Part shown: positions 1 to 12,361 of the stretch, piece by piece
Layout: the number at the start of each line of letters is the position of its first letter
Position numbering within the stretch: the first letter of the stretch is position 1
Source: Yamagishiella unicocca
Taxonomy: Eukaryota > Chlorophyta > Chlorophyceae > Chlamydomonadales > Volvocaceae
Direction of reading: 5' to 3'
Assembly (NCBI GenBank): GCA_003116995.1
Contig: BDSL01000085.1
Span: forward strand, 414,700-478,699
DNA length: 64,000 nt
Position numbers and translations under genes: made by a program
Notes under the pieces: model-generated
What the model saw: the letters and a program-made list of their open reading frames with translations, nothing else
What the model was told of the DNA's origin: nothing
Databases searched by the model: none

Positions 1-1826
1 CAGTGCCGCCACCAGATGTGCCACTGCTGGATGGCGCCGCGCCTCCCTGACTGTGACCGGCTGTGCCACCGCCGCCATGGCCACTTGAACCACCGCTGCC
101 ACCAGCCAACCGTGTGTTAGTGCCGGGCATGAGTTGCACAGCTTCCATGAACTCATTGGCCACCAGCGCTTCGATCTCGTTTGCGTACTCGCCTACAACC
201 GTGTAGCGAGAACCATCGAACAATACCAATTGCCAAGTGTTCTGCTCTTTGTCGAAGTGGACTCCTTTGTAAAGTACGTGCCCATTTCCACCCACGCCTA
301 ACGCTGATGGCGACTGAAGGCCGAGGCTTGCCAGCTGCTCTGTGGACATCTCACCAACTGCACCGCCGCTGCCGCCAAAGTCACCGTCGGCATTTCCTGT
401 GCCTGCCCCCTCACGGCAGCCTCCGGGGCCACCGCTCGCAGCACCGCTGCCGCTGGTGATTGACACCCGCCGTGCACTGGGCAGGCCGGCAAAGAACCCC
501 TTGCTGAGCAGAGTATCTGCTAGCGCCGGGTCGTCCAAGTCACCATCCGACAACCCCAAACTGCTGGGGTCGTGCAGGTCTAGCAACTGCCGCAGTGTGT
601 TACCACCAGATTTAGTAGAGTCGGGCCACCCACTTGTCAGCGCGTCGAAGAGGGAAGGAGTTTGGCCACCGCGCGTGCTTTGAGCGAGCTGTTCGAACAT
701 CGCAGCAAGCTGCGCGTTCGGTGAGCCTGCGCGCCCACTCTGCTGCATTTGCGCTGAGATTGTAGAAGGTGGGCCCATGGCCTTACGCATGGCCGCGGCA
801 GACGCGGCATCGCCGTCTCCGTGTCCTTTGATACAAAGCAAGGGTGCACGCGGGCAGGCCAGTTTGGTTCATGGTGGCTCATCAGTTCAGCACATAACGT
901 TGCAGACGCATCTGGATGCAGATGCTGTTGTACATGTGCAGCACGACGGGGTGCGAAAACACCTGTCTCTATGAATACAGTCTTGCCCCCCGTATGGGTA
1001 AGATCTGTTACGGAACTACCTGTCTAATGCCCTCCGAAGAAGTACACCATTTCAGCGGGTTCCCTAGTCCTATAGCTCCGGAATGACGAGTCCGTGTCCT
1101 CTGACTGACCTGCCGCCGAGCCCAGCCCACCACCAGCACCTCCTCCAGCACCTGCGGCACCCGCGAAGCCTCCAGTCCCGGCTCCACCAGACTGCTGACC
1201 AGAACCCTGACCCTGCTGCTGCTGAGCTCCTCCTGCCGCTGGTGCACCGGCAGTTGGGCCGCCAGTTTCCGACCCTAAGTGAGTTCCACCATGCTGGCCG
1301 CCACCACCATGAAACCCCGACATTGTGCCATTTGTGAGGAGCGGAGATATCAACAGGTCCAGGTCTTGCAAGCCGTTCCCTACGTCAGAGTAAATGATGG
1401 ACCGCATGTCGTTACGCCATGTCGGGTCGGCTCAGTCCGAGCCTCGCGCCAGCCCAAACCATCCAGGTTTCAACTAAACAGGCATAAACCACACTCACCA
1501 AACGGCGATAGCAGCGAGCCTGAGATATCGTTGGAAGACTGGTTATTAGGTGCGCCCTGGCTGAGCAGCGCGCCCACGTCAAAGCCCATCTGCTCAAACG
1601 ATGGTGTATGGAAATCCATAGGCGTTTCGCAAGCATTCCCAGAGGGACCCACGTCCCCAGGAATAGCAACCAGGAATTTGGAGAGACCTGCACGTCCAAT
1701 CGCTCTACTTTATTGGAATAACAGCGGCAGCTGACCAGTACGTGCTAACTAAAAGGACAAGTTGATGCTATTCCTGCCTGTTCCAGTCGCGCCAGCCTCC
1801 GAGCCGTTTGAAGACTGCCGCTGCAT
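1..1826 (-). CDS. Putative AP2/ERF-like domain protein (3' end beyond window)
   Basis: Read on the minus strand, the exon covering about 830 down to 1 is open throughout. Near 280-130 it encodes YKGVHFDKEQNTW, followed by a Gly-Ser turn, VVGEY and EIEALVANEF. This matches the AP2/ERF layout: YRGV start, central Trp, LG-x-F/Y strand, then an amphipathic helix with E-A-x-x-A/N. The AP2 family binds DNA in plants and algae. Upstream coding segments lie at about 1695-1495 (ending at donor GTGAGT) and 1407-1027, rich in Gly, Gln and Ala. A plausible start is the ATG at 1826 (MQRQSSNGSEAG). Exon joins between these pieces were not closed in phase, so boundaries are approximate. The domain is divergent and could be a degenerate AP2 fold with another role. 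The protein continues past position 1. Confidence 0.55.
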
Positions 1827-2474
1827 CCTGCAGGACGAGGGCGCCCTCAGCAATTAAACTCGCAACGGTACGAATCAACGTGATCGTTTGAGTGAACAGT
1901 GACATTTATATGCTTGGCTTCCTCGTCCGTAACCAAGCGCCAAAGTCTGGCCCGGCATTACGTCGCCCGTTTGACTGCCCGCGCAGTAAAAGCGAAGCAG
2001 GTTGTCTCACCTTGAATGTTTGGGGAGTTTGCAATAGGTGCCTAGGCTCCCGAGGCAGCGCACCCCATGTTGTGAGGCGACGTTACAGGCGCCGCTCAGG
2101 CCGAGGCTGGTGAGGCCCCAACGCGGCGGCCAGTCCCAGCTCCTTCTTACGTTATGACTACAGAGGAAATCTACAACTTCAGCATTTTAGGCTGGGACGT
2201 GGGGAGGAAACTAGGTAGTCAGGGCTGAGCAAAATGTATGTTTTGTGTTTACCAAAATACCGGCTCAGTTATCTTATGAAACATATCTTGAAAGTAATAC
2301 TGCTGTTCCTTTCACAAAACCGTTTCAAGGATGGCCCATGCCTTGCATGATCGTGGCCATCGTTATGCACGGATTTCGGCAATGAACACCAATAGTTTTA
2401 CTCAAAAGTTACAGTACATGATTGCAGCTTTCAATGGAGCGACTCTGCTAGCATAATAATTTCAGACGAGGCCC
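1827..2474. other. Intergenic: 5' region of AP2-like gene and 3' region of CTFxP gene
   Basis: No exon-like ORF is supported here. It lies between two co-oriented minus-strand genes, so it should hold the 3' UTR of the upstream gene and the promoter of the AP2-like gene. Base composition is more AT-rich around 2220-2460 than in the exons. I see no repeat or RNA gene. Confidence 0.5.
2083..2087 (-). terminator. Possible TGTAA poly(A) signal for the CTFxP gene
   Basis: TTACA on the plus strand reads TGTAA on the minus strand, the usual volvocine polyadenylation signal, 388 bp past the stop codon. A closer copy at 2409-2413 would leave a 3' UTR of only about 60 bp. A single pentamer is weak evidence. 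Confidence 0.3.
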
Positions 2475-5400
2475 CTAGTCCTGCGTGTGCGCCGTTGCGT
2501 AGTGCAGCGCCCGTTGGTATGCGTCCTGATATGAATCTGCTACGGGTCCAGGCATCTCGACGACCTGCGGGGAAACAGGTGGTCCCAGGGGTCATTGAGC
2601 AATGCTGAGCATCACTCGAAGTGACAATAACGCAGTTGTGCCAATGGTTCCCTTGGCATCCTTTCCCTCTGAATGCATAGCTCGCTTACCTCGTCAGACA
2701 GCATTGAGCCATAATCCTCCATGCCCCCATGCGAGTGCAGCTCAGGCGGTTGCTCCTCCGCTGTACCGGCATAGTAGTCGTCGTAGCCTTCGCCATCTCC
2801 CATGCCCGTCGCCCCCATCTCCGCGAAGCCCTCGCTGCCCCCTTCCCACGCAACGGAATGGTCCCCATGCTGCTCTTGGAGCTGCTGTAGGTGCTGCTCC
2901 TGGAGCCGGCGTATGAGATAAGCCGGAAGTGGGGTTGTTTGCGGCTTGAAAGTGCAGTGCTGCAGCTCCAGCGCTTCGCGCTCGCCATCCAGCTCGGCGC
3001 GTAGGGCCTCGCGCTGCCGTCGCTTGTCTGCCACATGTGCCAGGTAAGCATCCGGATTCCTCAGGCTGATACGCGGTCGCACCTGCGAAGTGGGGTAACA
3101 GGAGGACTTGAGCACCTGCAGCACAGATCTACCCCTGTCCGAGGGCTCCCAGCAAAACAACCCGTGTATAATGTTGCTGTCGTACCGCAGCGGTATAGCA
3201 GCGGTAAAGCGCAACCCCGTTGGCATTGGCCTCACTACGATAATGTTCTGTGCCCTTGTTTCAGCAGTCCAACCGATAAATGGATCCAAGGTGGGGTATG
3301 AACAAATAATGAACGCAGTGTGTATGTATTTGCCCTGTGTGTCCGTGCTTACGTGCGAGTAGGCATCCTTTGTGAAGTTCTGCGGCTTGAAGGTTGCATC
3401 TTCCACCTCCCGCACTTGCTGGAGAGCTCGCTGCTGCTCCATCCATTCTTCACGCCGAGCGCGGCCCCCCTCCACAAGGTCTTCGACGTTTCGGCTGGGC
3501 ATGGCGGCGGCCCTGCGAGTGATCTGGAAACGGACGTGATAGTGAAAACGGGCATTTCAGGCAGATTGAAGCGCCGTGCACGGCTCTTTCATAAACGAGT
3601 CCACTTCGGTATTCGGAAGATGGGATGGCAACCGGCTCTGCTTCGCATGTAAGGCCGCACAGTCGGCTACCCAGAGCGCCAGTGCCAACAGCTGTTTGCG
3701 CATAAAACTTAATAACTCGTGGGGAGCCCTGTGTTGATTCCGTCTTACTCATGCCATGAGCAGCATCTGGTCGTACTCTGACTGACCTGGGGCTGGAACG
3801 TACATTCCTTGTACATCTCCATGATCGTTCGCACGCGACGGTCTTGCCAACCCGGCGATGAGTTTACGGTGTGCGCTGACGCCTCGCCCTGCAAGCCCAT
3901 GGCGCCCTCTTCACCCGCGCGATCCGTCCGGAGGGGGCTTTGTCGCATCTCGCGCTCTCGTAGCAGCTTTTTGCTCCCGGGTGACATCCGTGGCATGGCG
4001 GGTTCACTCTGCGGCAATCAAAGAGGCACGGTCAAGTTGTAATGTGCCGGAACTTGACTGATGACAGAAGGTTAAGAGGTTAAAGTGGGCCAGCTGGGCA
4101 AGACACGTGTTATGGGCGAATGACTCGTCAGCCAGGTGACCCGTCTAAGCGTGAGGCTGTTGCCCAACGCTTAGCAATTTATTTTAAGCATAAAAACATG
4201 CAAGTCAGAAGACGACGTGGGACAGCGTCACGCCAGCTCAGGCTCCACAACGACATATCCCACGACTGTCGCACCTGCTCCAAGAGCTGTAGCTTGTGCT
4301 CACGCGTTGCAAGGAAGCGCTCCTGGCGCGCGAGGAACTCGTCCCAGTCCAAGTCGGGGCTTATGCTGACGGTCGTGTGCACGCTAGATGTACGGCGCGT
4401 ACCGTTGCGGCTGTGCTGCTGGCTGGCCGCATTGTTGAGACCTGCACCCCCAGCTGCATCGTAATCGTAGCGCTGGGTAGGCGAGGTAGATCGGGCCTGG
4501 CCGTCACTGCCGCGCATGTGCGGCGCGGACTTGGGGCGACGGGCGAAGCCGGTGAACGAGCTGCGCAGGGAGGCAGATGCGGCCGCCGGGTCTTGCCAGG
4601 CCTTTTGGTGGTAGCTGCTGCTGCTGTGGCTGGGTTGTTGTGAAAAGCCGTTGCGCTGTTGCTGGTGATAGTGCTCGGCTCGTTGACGGAGTGCGGTCTC
4701 GTTTTCCTCGAAGGCTCGGCTGGATAGAACACGAAAACGGGTCCTGGAGGCCGTCGGGGGGCAGAGCCATAGCCATGCGACGTGTGTGCTTGTGGTTCGG
4801 ATCAACAAGTGAAAGTGCAAGTACCGACCGCAGTGAACCGAAGGGTTCACTTACTTTCACGTGCATCGGTGTAATTGCTTAGCGTACCGCGACGGGACGG
4901 GAGGCCGGGAGTCAAGCTGTGGCCTTCATGCGCAGCAACTAGTGAATGGAAGTGGGATCACAGCACCACGTTTTGTCGTCGCGGCATTGCAATGCTGAAG
5001 CCCTGGTCCACATGCTAGGCACCCGAATGAAGAACCTTGAGCCCTTCATAGAACAATTCGGTATAGCTCGTACATCCGCACGCAGTTCAAAACCCTAAGC
5101 CACTCCCGAGCTACGCCCTGTTTGTTCCAGGCACTGTAACGCATCCCTCGACAAGATGCCGTAGTGTCGTGCGCTCACTCACCTTGGGTGAAATGTGCAC
5201 TCCTCCATGCCGGTAGGCAAGTATCGTGATGACGGTGGCTCAGGTGGGTTATACACCCGGGGCGAAACACCCTGTACCGACGCTGTGAACTGTCGCTGTC
5301 GCTCCTCCTCCACAAGCTGCTGGAAGATGCGCTCCTCCTGGCGAGCGCGCTGCTGAAACGCGCGCTTGTACAATCTGGCCCCTACCTCGGTGCCGTTCAC

Positions 5401-7473
5401 TATCGCTTTGGACGGGCTCGCAGGAGTAACAGCACCGCCCACGTTTTTCCCACTGCCGGCGGGATGGGCCCGGTTGCTTTCCGGAAGGTTGTTTCCTAGA
5501 AGTGGGGACCTCACGCTGCCATTGGCATGTGCAGCGCCCCGGCTGGAAGCCGCCAACGTCGAGGCACTGCTGCACGGACTCTGCTGCCGGTCATGGGAAG
5601 CCAGGTCGCGTTGATGCTTTGTAGGCGTGTTTCTGGAAAAAGACTGGTACACCTCTGAAGGCGATTTGCCCTGCGGCCATTGGGGCACATAGGCATGTAT
5701 TGCTCTTGCATTTAGCATCGTAGCTTCGAACAAAGTTGTGCAATACACGAACTCATGGTTCACTTGATGAGGACAGCCTGCCCCATTGCTACTACTTTAC
5801 CCGGCGCCGCACCTGCATAATGAGGTGCGAGGCCGTGGTGATTTTGGGCGTGAAGGTGCAGCCGTCCAGCTCCGAAGACTCACGGTCATGGCGCGCCTTG
5901 GCATGGCGCTCATCGCAGCGCTGACGCCACCGCAATGTGCGTTCGTACAGCTGCTGGAGGCGCGCGGACCGTTCACGGTCTGGCAGTTTGACCGGAAGTT
6001 TTGCCGGTGTGCTGGAATCAGCTTCACTCTGGCCCTGTTCCGGACCATACCGCTCAATGCTGGTGCGGGCATTCAGCATGGTGAATGCCTTGGAGGCGGA
6101 CCCGGGAGCAGACGGAGGTCCACGTCGAGATTGGGGGACAGCTGCGCTTGCCACAGGGGTAGATGTGCTAGCTGACGTGGCGCGCGCATAAGGTACATGG
6201 CCTGCGTATTACAACCGGACACGGGAGGGGCAGTTTGGATGGCCCAGGGGCCGCATAGGAGTTGTTTGGCATAAATTCTTCACAGCAGATAGAGATACGT
6301 CACTGCAACATGGTGAACTGACGCGTTGCGTACGTCAAAAACACACCACGGTGTCCTCACCATTCGTTGTCGCCTTCAAGGGCACGGGTGTGGGCGAGCC
6401 ATCCAGGGAGGCCATGCTGCCATGAACGCTGGACCCCGTCCCAGCTTCAGCATCGTCGCCCGCAGCAGGCTGGGAAACCACTCGTTGACTCTGCTGCTGA
6501 CGCAATCGCTCCCGCATTTCTTGCAGGAGCGACATCGTCTGCGACGGTGCAGGTGAGGTAGGTGAACCCGGCCCATATATTGCTTGTTCTTGCTCTGCCC
6601 GCCCTGCCTCAACTGCAGATGCCTGCTGCAACCGCAGCAACTCGCTGTAACCCGGCGAGGCATCAGCGCCCTGTACAGCTTGCCGGTGGTTCGTGAACGG
6701 CGATGCAGCGAAGGCGCCCGGTTGGTGCGCCTGTGCTGATGTCGAATAAACCTGCTGCGCACCCCTGGATAGCCCTTCAGGAAGGAGCAGCAGATCTGCA
6801 AGTGGCGCTTGTCCGGCGTGTCCGGCTGCCCGGGTCCCATAACCGCCAGCTCCGGGGAATTCTGCCGATTTGCCGGAGCTGTACGCGCCGACGGGGAGAG
6901 CAGTGTGCCGTGCTGAGGCCGCACCTGCAAACGCACACACACATACACAAAATGAGACCACCGCGAGGCCACTTTGCCCCACTATGTTCATACGAGTACC
7001 TGCATTAAAGGAGTGCGATGGGCTGTAGGAATAGGGCGACTGGCTGACTGCAATCCTGCCGCTAGGTGCCGCTGGGGCGGGTGCGGCCTGGATGCCCAGA
7101 AGCTCCTGCTCAATCGTCTGCAGTATGTCCACAGACAAGGGTGATATTAAGCGCTACCGCAGCCGCTGAACGAACGATCTTGGAGGCCAGCTGGGACTCC
7201 TCACCCATGCCGCTAAGTCAAGCTCCAACAGGGTTGGGTCCTGTAAAACCCCATACGCTGGCTGCGCCTGGCCATCAAAGAGAAAAGACTCGGTGGCTGT
7301 AATAGGGCATCCGATGGAGTTTTGCGCTTGCTAGAAAGCAACATTACCTGCAATCCAGCTGAGTTCGTCGGTGCGCTCCCTAAACTAAGACGTGACAATA
7401 CATCTGTTATAAGAGCTGCCTCCTCCTGGCTGAGGCCAGTGAGGTCCGGCAACATGATATCCCCAAAGGTCAA
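2475..7473 (-). CDS. Uncharacterised 1021-aa protein with repeated [C/A]TFxP motifs
   Basis: Eleven exons close in phase from ATG at 7473 to TAG at 2475-2477: 7348-7473, 7205-7240, 7000-7117, 6361-6924, 5813-6201, 5183-5670, 4275-4743, 3787-4008, 3353-3523, 2690-3082 and 2475-2564. I do not recognise a catalytic domain. Five short motifs recur: GCTFTPKI, ECTFHPRT, ECTFQPQI, DATFKPQN and HCTFKPQT. Each sits next to Arg/Glu/Gln-rich stretches such as QQRARQEERIFQQ and RRQREALRAELDGERE, predicted to be helical or coiled. Between them are Ser/Ala/Pro-rich linkers. Similar CTFxP motifs occur in poorly characterised algal and protist proteins, so a cytoskeletal or flagellar role is possible, but that is inference only. 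The least certain junction is 5813/5670. There is no signal peptide or membrane segment. Confidence 0.8.
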
Positions 7474-8446
7474 GGAGTTGCCTCAAGCATAGTATTCTAG
7501 TTTGGAAGCTTTTTACATTTCGTGGTAGAGTGTAATGTGGATATAGTGTTGCTGCGAGCGTCTAGGGCACAGCGTAAGCGCGCTGACTTTGACTCGCGGT
7601 CGTTGGTTTCACCTGCTTGCGGTAAAGCAAGGCTGCCGATCTGTTCCTCTATACAGATGCCAGGACAAGCCATCAAATCCATGTACCGTTATTCTCTTAT
7701 TCATTTAATACGGTATGCAGTACCGCCAATGCTGGAAGGAAACATGCGTTGTGTTCGGGTGCATGAATAGTTTATAACCCTGATAAGTTATGCATGCGAT
7801 TTGGCCCTGTTCCGAAATGGCGTAGGTCTTGACCCAAGGGTCTTACCCCCCAGATGTCGACAGCAAGTAAAGGACTACATTGCGGAGCACTCAGAACGGT
7901 AAAAATGCGAGAAGCGTCTAGCGATCAGCAATCGGGGACTCAAGAGGCCGAGGGACGCCAATGCTTCCGAGTCCGATAGGTACGTGCATTACAGCAGTCT
8001 ACGCGTGACCCCTTGGTGCAAGGACTTGCAAAAGCAAATGCAGTCACAGAGCGAACAACACAAGGTGTCTGGTACCTCCGCTTGCCGTCACTAACGGCTC
8101 ACCATGCGCAACGTCCCCGACACAAGATAGGATCCCAGCAACACGCCAAGGAAACGGCCCGTAGCGCTGGGCCTACCACAAAAGCTGTCGCCCGGTGTCA
8201 CCTAAAACCTCTGCTGCACGCCACATCATTTCTGCCCGAATGTTCATCCCGTCGCCCGACTTATCCAGTCAAACGTCCTCCCACCATCCCCACACGCAAT
8301 TCGCTGGTCCTGCCACGGCGGGTCGCAAGCGCCTGTTGCGTTGCTCCACCGATCACAATGCTCTCCAATACGGTAGTGCGGCCCTGCTTAGGAAAGTACA
8401 CCCGACGGAACGTACAAGGCACGCTCCTTCAAGGGCCACGGGTACC
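7474..8446. other. Intergenic: promoter of CTFxP gene and 3' region of NOP58
   Basis: Between two minus-strand genes. Plus-strand ORFs here show no family resemblance and no plausible splice partners. The stretch should hold the NOP58 3' UTR (near 8446 downward) and the promoter and leader of the 7473 gene. I see no repeats or RNA genes. Confidence 0.5.
7989..7993 (-). terminator. Possible TGTAA poly(A) signal for NOP58
   Basis: First minus-strand TGTAA downstream of the NOP58 stop, 454 bp away. The spacing resembles that of the neighbouring minus-strand genes, but the pentamer alone is weak evidence. Confidence 0.33.
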
Positions 8447-11013
8447 TTACTCGTCCTTCTTCTTCTTCTTGCCGTCCTTGTCCTTCTTGGGCTTTTTCTC
8501 CTCCACCTTCTCCTCCACCTAAAGGGTTGCACGCGTGTACAGAGGGCGGCTGGCTGTCAGTCATTGCTTGACACTAGGAAAGGCAGTTTCAGAGCATTCA
8601 ATTCGCATATTGCTATCATAGCAATCCCGAGGCATTCGATGTTTAGCAGTCTGCGGAGATGGGTAACCGTGCGTCAACGTTTGCTTGCATGCGCACCTTG
8701 CCATTCGCCTCCCCGTCCGCCACTTTGGCCTTCTTCTTCTTCGGCTGCTCCTCTTCGGGTGCGGCCGCCTCTTCCTCAACCGCTTTCTTCTTCTTCTTGT
8801 CCTTCTTCTCCTACATCGACGGCAGTTAGAAATGTTAAAGCATTAGACCTCCACACGACTCGAGGAACGACATGGATTGCCGGCGGGCATGCGGCTCGTA
8901 GGGCGAATCATGGAAAGTGACTTTGAGCAAAGTCTGCTGCCCACTCTTACCTTCTTTTCCGCTGGTGCTGCGTCCGGCACATCCGCGTCCGCATTGTATG
9001 CCTTCGGCTGAGTAGCCAGCGCGGGCGCGGCGCCTTGCCGTGCCTTGTCGTACTTGGCGGGCTGCTCCTTGCCCTTCGATGTTCCTGCCTCAGTTCCAAG
9101 TAGTTTGCCCTCCAGCTGCCTCAGCCGTGCCTCCACCTGCATTGCGCAATGAATTGGCATGCGTTGGTGTGCGTTGGTGGACAGCATGGCGGCTCTAACC
9201 AACTACGGTTAACGCTAGTGATTTTTCACAACACTGGAAACTTAGTCATACTTCCATGCTGACCCTACGTCAGCTTGTATTGGGTACAAGTAATGTCACG
9301 ATTGGTGATCCCAATACGCACGACCAGAACCGGCGCCAGTCATCGTGCGTGGATGGTCCCGAAGGGACGATACCTTCCATTCGCTGACGCCCATTATCCA
9401 GCGACGTTTCAACTGTACCAGGACGTCTGCTGGCTGCCGGTCAAACCACGCCCATCGCACCTTCTGTCGCGCCTCAATGCCCAATGTGGCGTCGTTGGTA
9501 TCGCCAAGTGCATCCACCCTGATCGCTAGGGCACACTTGGCAGCCAGCACTCGGCTGATCTTGCCCTTGAACTTGGGCGCAGACTGCCCAATCAGGGAAG
9601 CGTGATAGATAAGGCCGTACTTCGGCGTCTCATGCTTGGTCTTCAGCGCCCGGAACAGCGCCTTCTCTGCGCCCAGAATTTGCACCGTGCTGGCCGGCTG
9701 CTTGGCGAGGTTGATCAAGCTGCCGGCGTGCGCAATGAGGCGCGCTCCCACCAACTCGCCCACCAGCACCGTCAGGTTAGGCGCGACCGCGTTCATGCGG
9801 TTGCGTAGGTACTCGAAGAGCTGGGCGCGGTACTCCGACAGCGCGATGACCTGGTTGGCGAGGTCCTTAATGTTGTCCAGGTCCGACTCACTGATGTCGG
9901 TTCCCATGGAGACCTGCGCAGCTGCCTTGAGCTGCCCCTCAACCTCCTCCTCGAGGATGCCCGAGAAGTCCAGGCCCTGCGCCTGGTCACGCGTGCCCAT
10001 AAACACCACCGCCTTGGCGTACTGGATGTTGTCCGAGGTGATTTTGGTCATCTCTGGGAAGTGCCAGCCATACCACTCACGCACGCGCATCGCGTAGGTG
10101 TTCAGCTCCTTGTCCAGATCGTCCAACAGGCCTATGGCCTGGACAATCATGGTATCCACCTTGTCGGGGCTGAACTTCAGCTTGTAGCGCGAAAGGCTGT
10201 GGCTGAGACCGAGCGACATGGGTCGCAGGTCGGCACCCCCTAGGCCGCTGCGGAGGTGGTACCCGGGTCGGTGGCGGCGTCAGCGTGAGCGCGCGAAGCA
10301 AAACCCGTCGGCGGCGCCGCCCGGCTTACCTGATAAGGCCAGTGAGCTGGTTGCGGATGCCGCGACTAAGCTCCAGGACTTGGTTACTACACAGGGACGA
10401 AAGAGCGTCGCAGCGTGAGGCTAGTCGTCAAGACGGCGACCCAAACGAGCTGATGCCTCACCTCCATAGCACGTTCAGGCCCAGCTTCTCCTGCACAATG
10501 CTGCCAAGCTTCTTGTCCAGAACAGCGAGCTTGTCCTCCTCCCCGACATGCTTCTTAAGGAACTTCTTCAGGCCTGCGATGCAGACAAGCCGTGGTTGAG
10601 CGCTGGCGGAGCTGCATTTCGCATGAAGCGAACGCACCCTTGCTAAGCTTGCTGTCAACAAGTGCAGTGGCAGCGGCAAGCGCCTCGGTGGTGTTCTCAA
10701 ACTTGCTGAAGGCCTTAAGCTTGACGACCTGCGGACGCCAATATTTCCGTCAGCGACCTTCCGTTACTGCAAGCTCCTCGAAACCATTATCCACGTTATA
10801 CATACCTTTTGAGCTTGTTCCAGCGTCTGGAAGTCGCTCGCGAGGTCCTGCGCACAGTAAATCAAGCCGCCGCCGTTACCAGCCGTCACGGCGCCGCCCG
10901 CGTCCAGTGCACAATAATGCATGCAATAAGCTCACTTCAGACTCCTCTAGCTTCTTCTCTTTAAGCACTTTGAACAGCGCATAGCCGGCCGCTGTTTCAA
11001 ATAGAAACAACAT
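8447..11013 (-). CDS. NOP58: NOP58, box C/D snoRNP core protein
   Basis: Nine exons close in phase and give 512 aa, close to yeast (511) and human (529) NOP58: 10936-11013, 10806-10847, 10638-10728, 10462-10573, 10330-10386, 9461-10247, 8951-9136, 8697-8810 and 8447-8518. The start [17 protein letters not shown] is the conserved NOP5 N-terminus. Residues about 127-389 form the NOP domain, with [47 protein letters not shown] and [13 protein letters not shown] all clear. The C-terminus is a Lys/Glu-rich KKE/D tail, usual for NOP56/58. The protein scaffolds box C/D snoRNPs with fibrillarin, NOP56 and SNU13 in the nucleolus, guiding rRNA 2'-O-methylation. The ATG at 11013 is chosen because it begins the conserved N-terminus. 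The neighbouring KRI1 gene acts in the same broad process. Confidence 0.97.
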
Positions 11014-11640
11014 CGTGCCAAATATCTTCTTGATAAGCTGCCTGTCCGTAACGTATTGCTATTACACTAGTAGCAAAAAGTAAGGGTATAGACCAATGTC
11101 GCGACATGACCTTTACTTAATCCTCGGCAAAATGTGCAGGCTCTGCCGTGTTAATGTCGTACCTGAATGACTGTCGCTTGCAAAAATTACTTGCATGGTT
11201 CAACGCCCAAAATTCCAGGAGGTATATATACTTCACGAGCGGTAGCTTTAACATGTCATTAGGTTACTGCTGGCGAGTATAATACCCGTGACACGCCACC
11301 CCAACTGAGCGCGAGAAGCAGCGAGCACGCGTCAATCGCGGCGGGGCAGGTGGGGCCTGCCTGGTCTCGCAATGGGTAGGAAGGGGATTCCCAGTAGGAG
11401 AACATTTAGACTGTATGCATCCATTTCCACGAAGAATGCCAGCCCTTACCGCCATTACCGGTACCCAACCGCCCATACCCGTTATGTCCTGTAAGTGTGT
11501 TTCCCGTTTTCCCCCTGTTTCCCTCCTAGGTTATGCTGCACCCATCTCACACAGCCATGGGAATACACTTAAGTCTTAGTCAACTGTGTTCGGGCAGCAG
11601 TCCATTCATGTCCATTGAGGCTGATTGAGGCCCTTAATGT

Positions 11641-11668
11641 GCTGCCAACTAAACGCTGCCAACTAAAC
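11641..11668. repeat. Tandem duplication, 14 bp x 2
   Basis: The unit gctgccaactaaac occurs twice head to tail and is followed by gctgc, the start of a third copy. It lies in the KRI1/NOP58 intergenic region. No function is evident. Confidence 0.85.
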
Positions 11669-11896
11669 GCTGCATTAATTCTGGTGCGCCTCAAGGTGGA
11701 CTGATTAGCTAACATCTGCTAACAGAAGGAGCAGGGAAGGCAAACTAATGCAGAATGGGGTGTAATAGGGCAAATGAAAAGTAGGGGGTCAGCCCAGTGG
11801 ACGAGCCCAGCATGGGGCGAGGAAAACACTTGGCTAGCATGGTGGCGTGTATGTCGTTGCCTGTCGATATATGCGCTGGTTATGTTGCGAGCCGGG

Positions 11897-11901
11897 TTAC
11901 A
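11897..11901 (-). terminator. Possible TGTAA poly(A) signal for KRI1
   Basis: First minus-strand TGTAA after the KRI1 stop, 461 bp downstream. If used, the 40-bp duplication at 12081-12160 lies inside the KRI1 3' UTR. Confidence 0.33.
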
Positions 11902-12080
11902 AAACAGGATCCAGCTCCGGCCCGCGCCAGTCGCCGGGATCTGCAGCTTCTTAACACCCGCTCGCATGCTTCGCAGCTATCACGCACAGGGTTTTAGCGT
12001 GTTACGAATCAGCCCCAAATCGACACATCGACGTGGAACCGTAACACCGCTTGCAAGCACCGCGCCAAACAGCAGCCGTC

Positions 12081-12160
12081 ACACCCTGACTGCTCGCAGC
12101 AACAGCGGCAGGACTTTACCACACCCTGACTGCTCGCAGCAACAGCGGCAGGGCTTTACC
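12081..12160. repeat. Tandem duplication, 40 bp x 2
   Basis: Two 40-bp copies (12081-12120 and 12121-12160) differ by one base, ggactttacc against gggctttacc. It is probably within the 3' UTR of KRI1. The near identity indicates a recent duplication. Confidence 0.9.
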
Positions 12161-12361
12161 AGGTATGGTGCGCCCATGCAGCCAAGTCAAACCAAACATA
12201 AAAAGTACGACAGAACCGGCAGGCCTCCTGCGCTCCAGTAAGTCCAGACACCACTACACCCCGGTAGCCCGGTAAAGCTCGATAGCCTGTTCAATGTAAC
12301 GGCTCCGTGCGACCGACACAATGCCAAGCATGGGTGTACCTACGAGAACCTAACGCCGCCT

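Larger units (their letters stand above)
11014..12361. other. Intergenic: NOP58 promoter side and KRI1 3' region
   Basis: 1.35 kb between two minus-strand genes, with no supported exon. The NOP58 promoter should lie just above 11013 and the KRI1 3' UTR just below 12362. It contains two small tandem duplications, listed separately. Local composition is less GC-rich than the exons. Confidence 0.5.

Noticed and set aside
1..7473. AP2-like and CTFxP regions as one gene
   Set aside because: The CTFxP model ends in a clean in-phase last exon with TAG at 2475-2477, and a separate start region exists at about 1826.
8609..8625. Short perfect hairpin (attgcta tca tagcaat) in a NOP58 intron
   Set aside because: A 7-bp stem is easily chance, with no flanking conserved element to suggest an RNA gene.
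8447..11013. Intronic box C/D snoRNAs in NOP58 introns, common in other eukaryotes
   Set aside because: I looked for RTGATGA/CTGA pairs with terminal stems on the minus strand in each intron and found no convincing pair.
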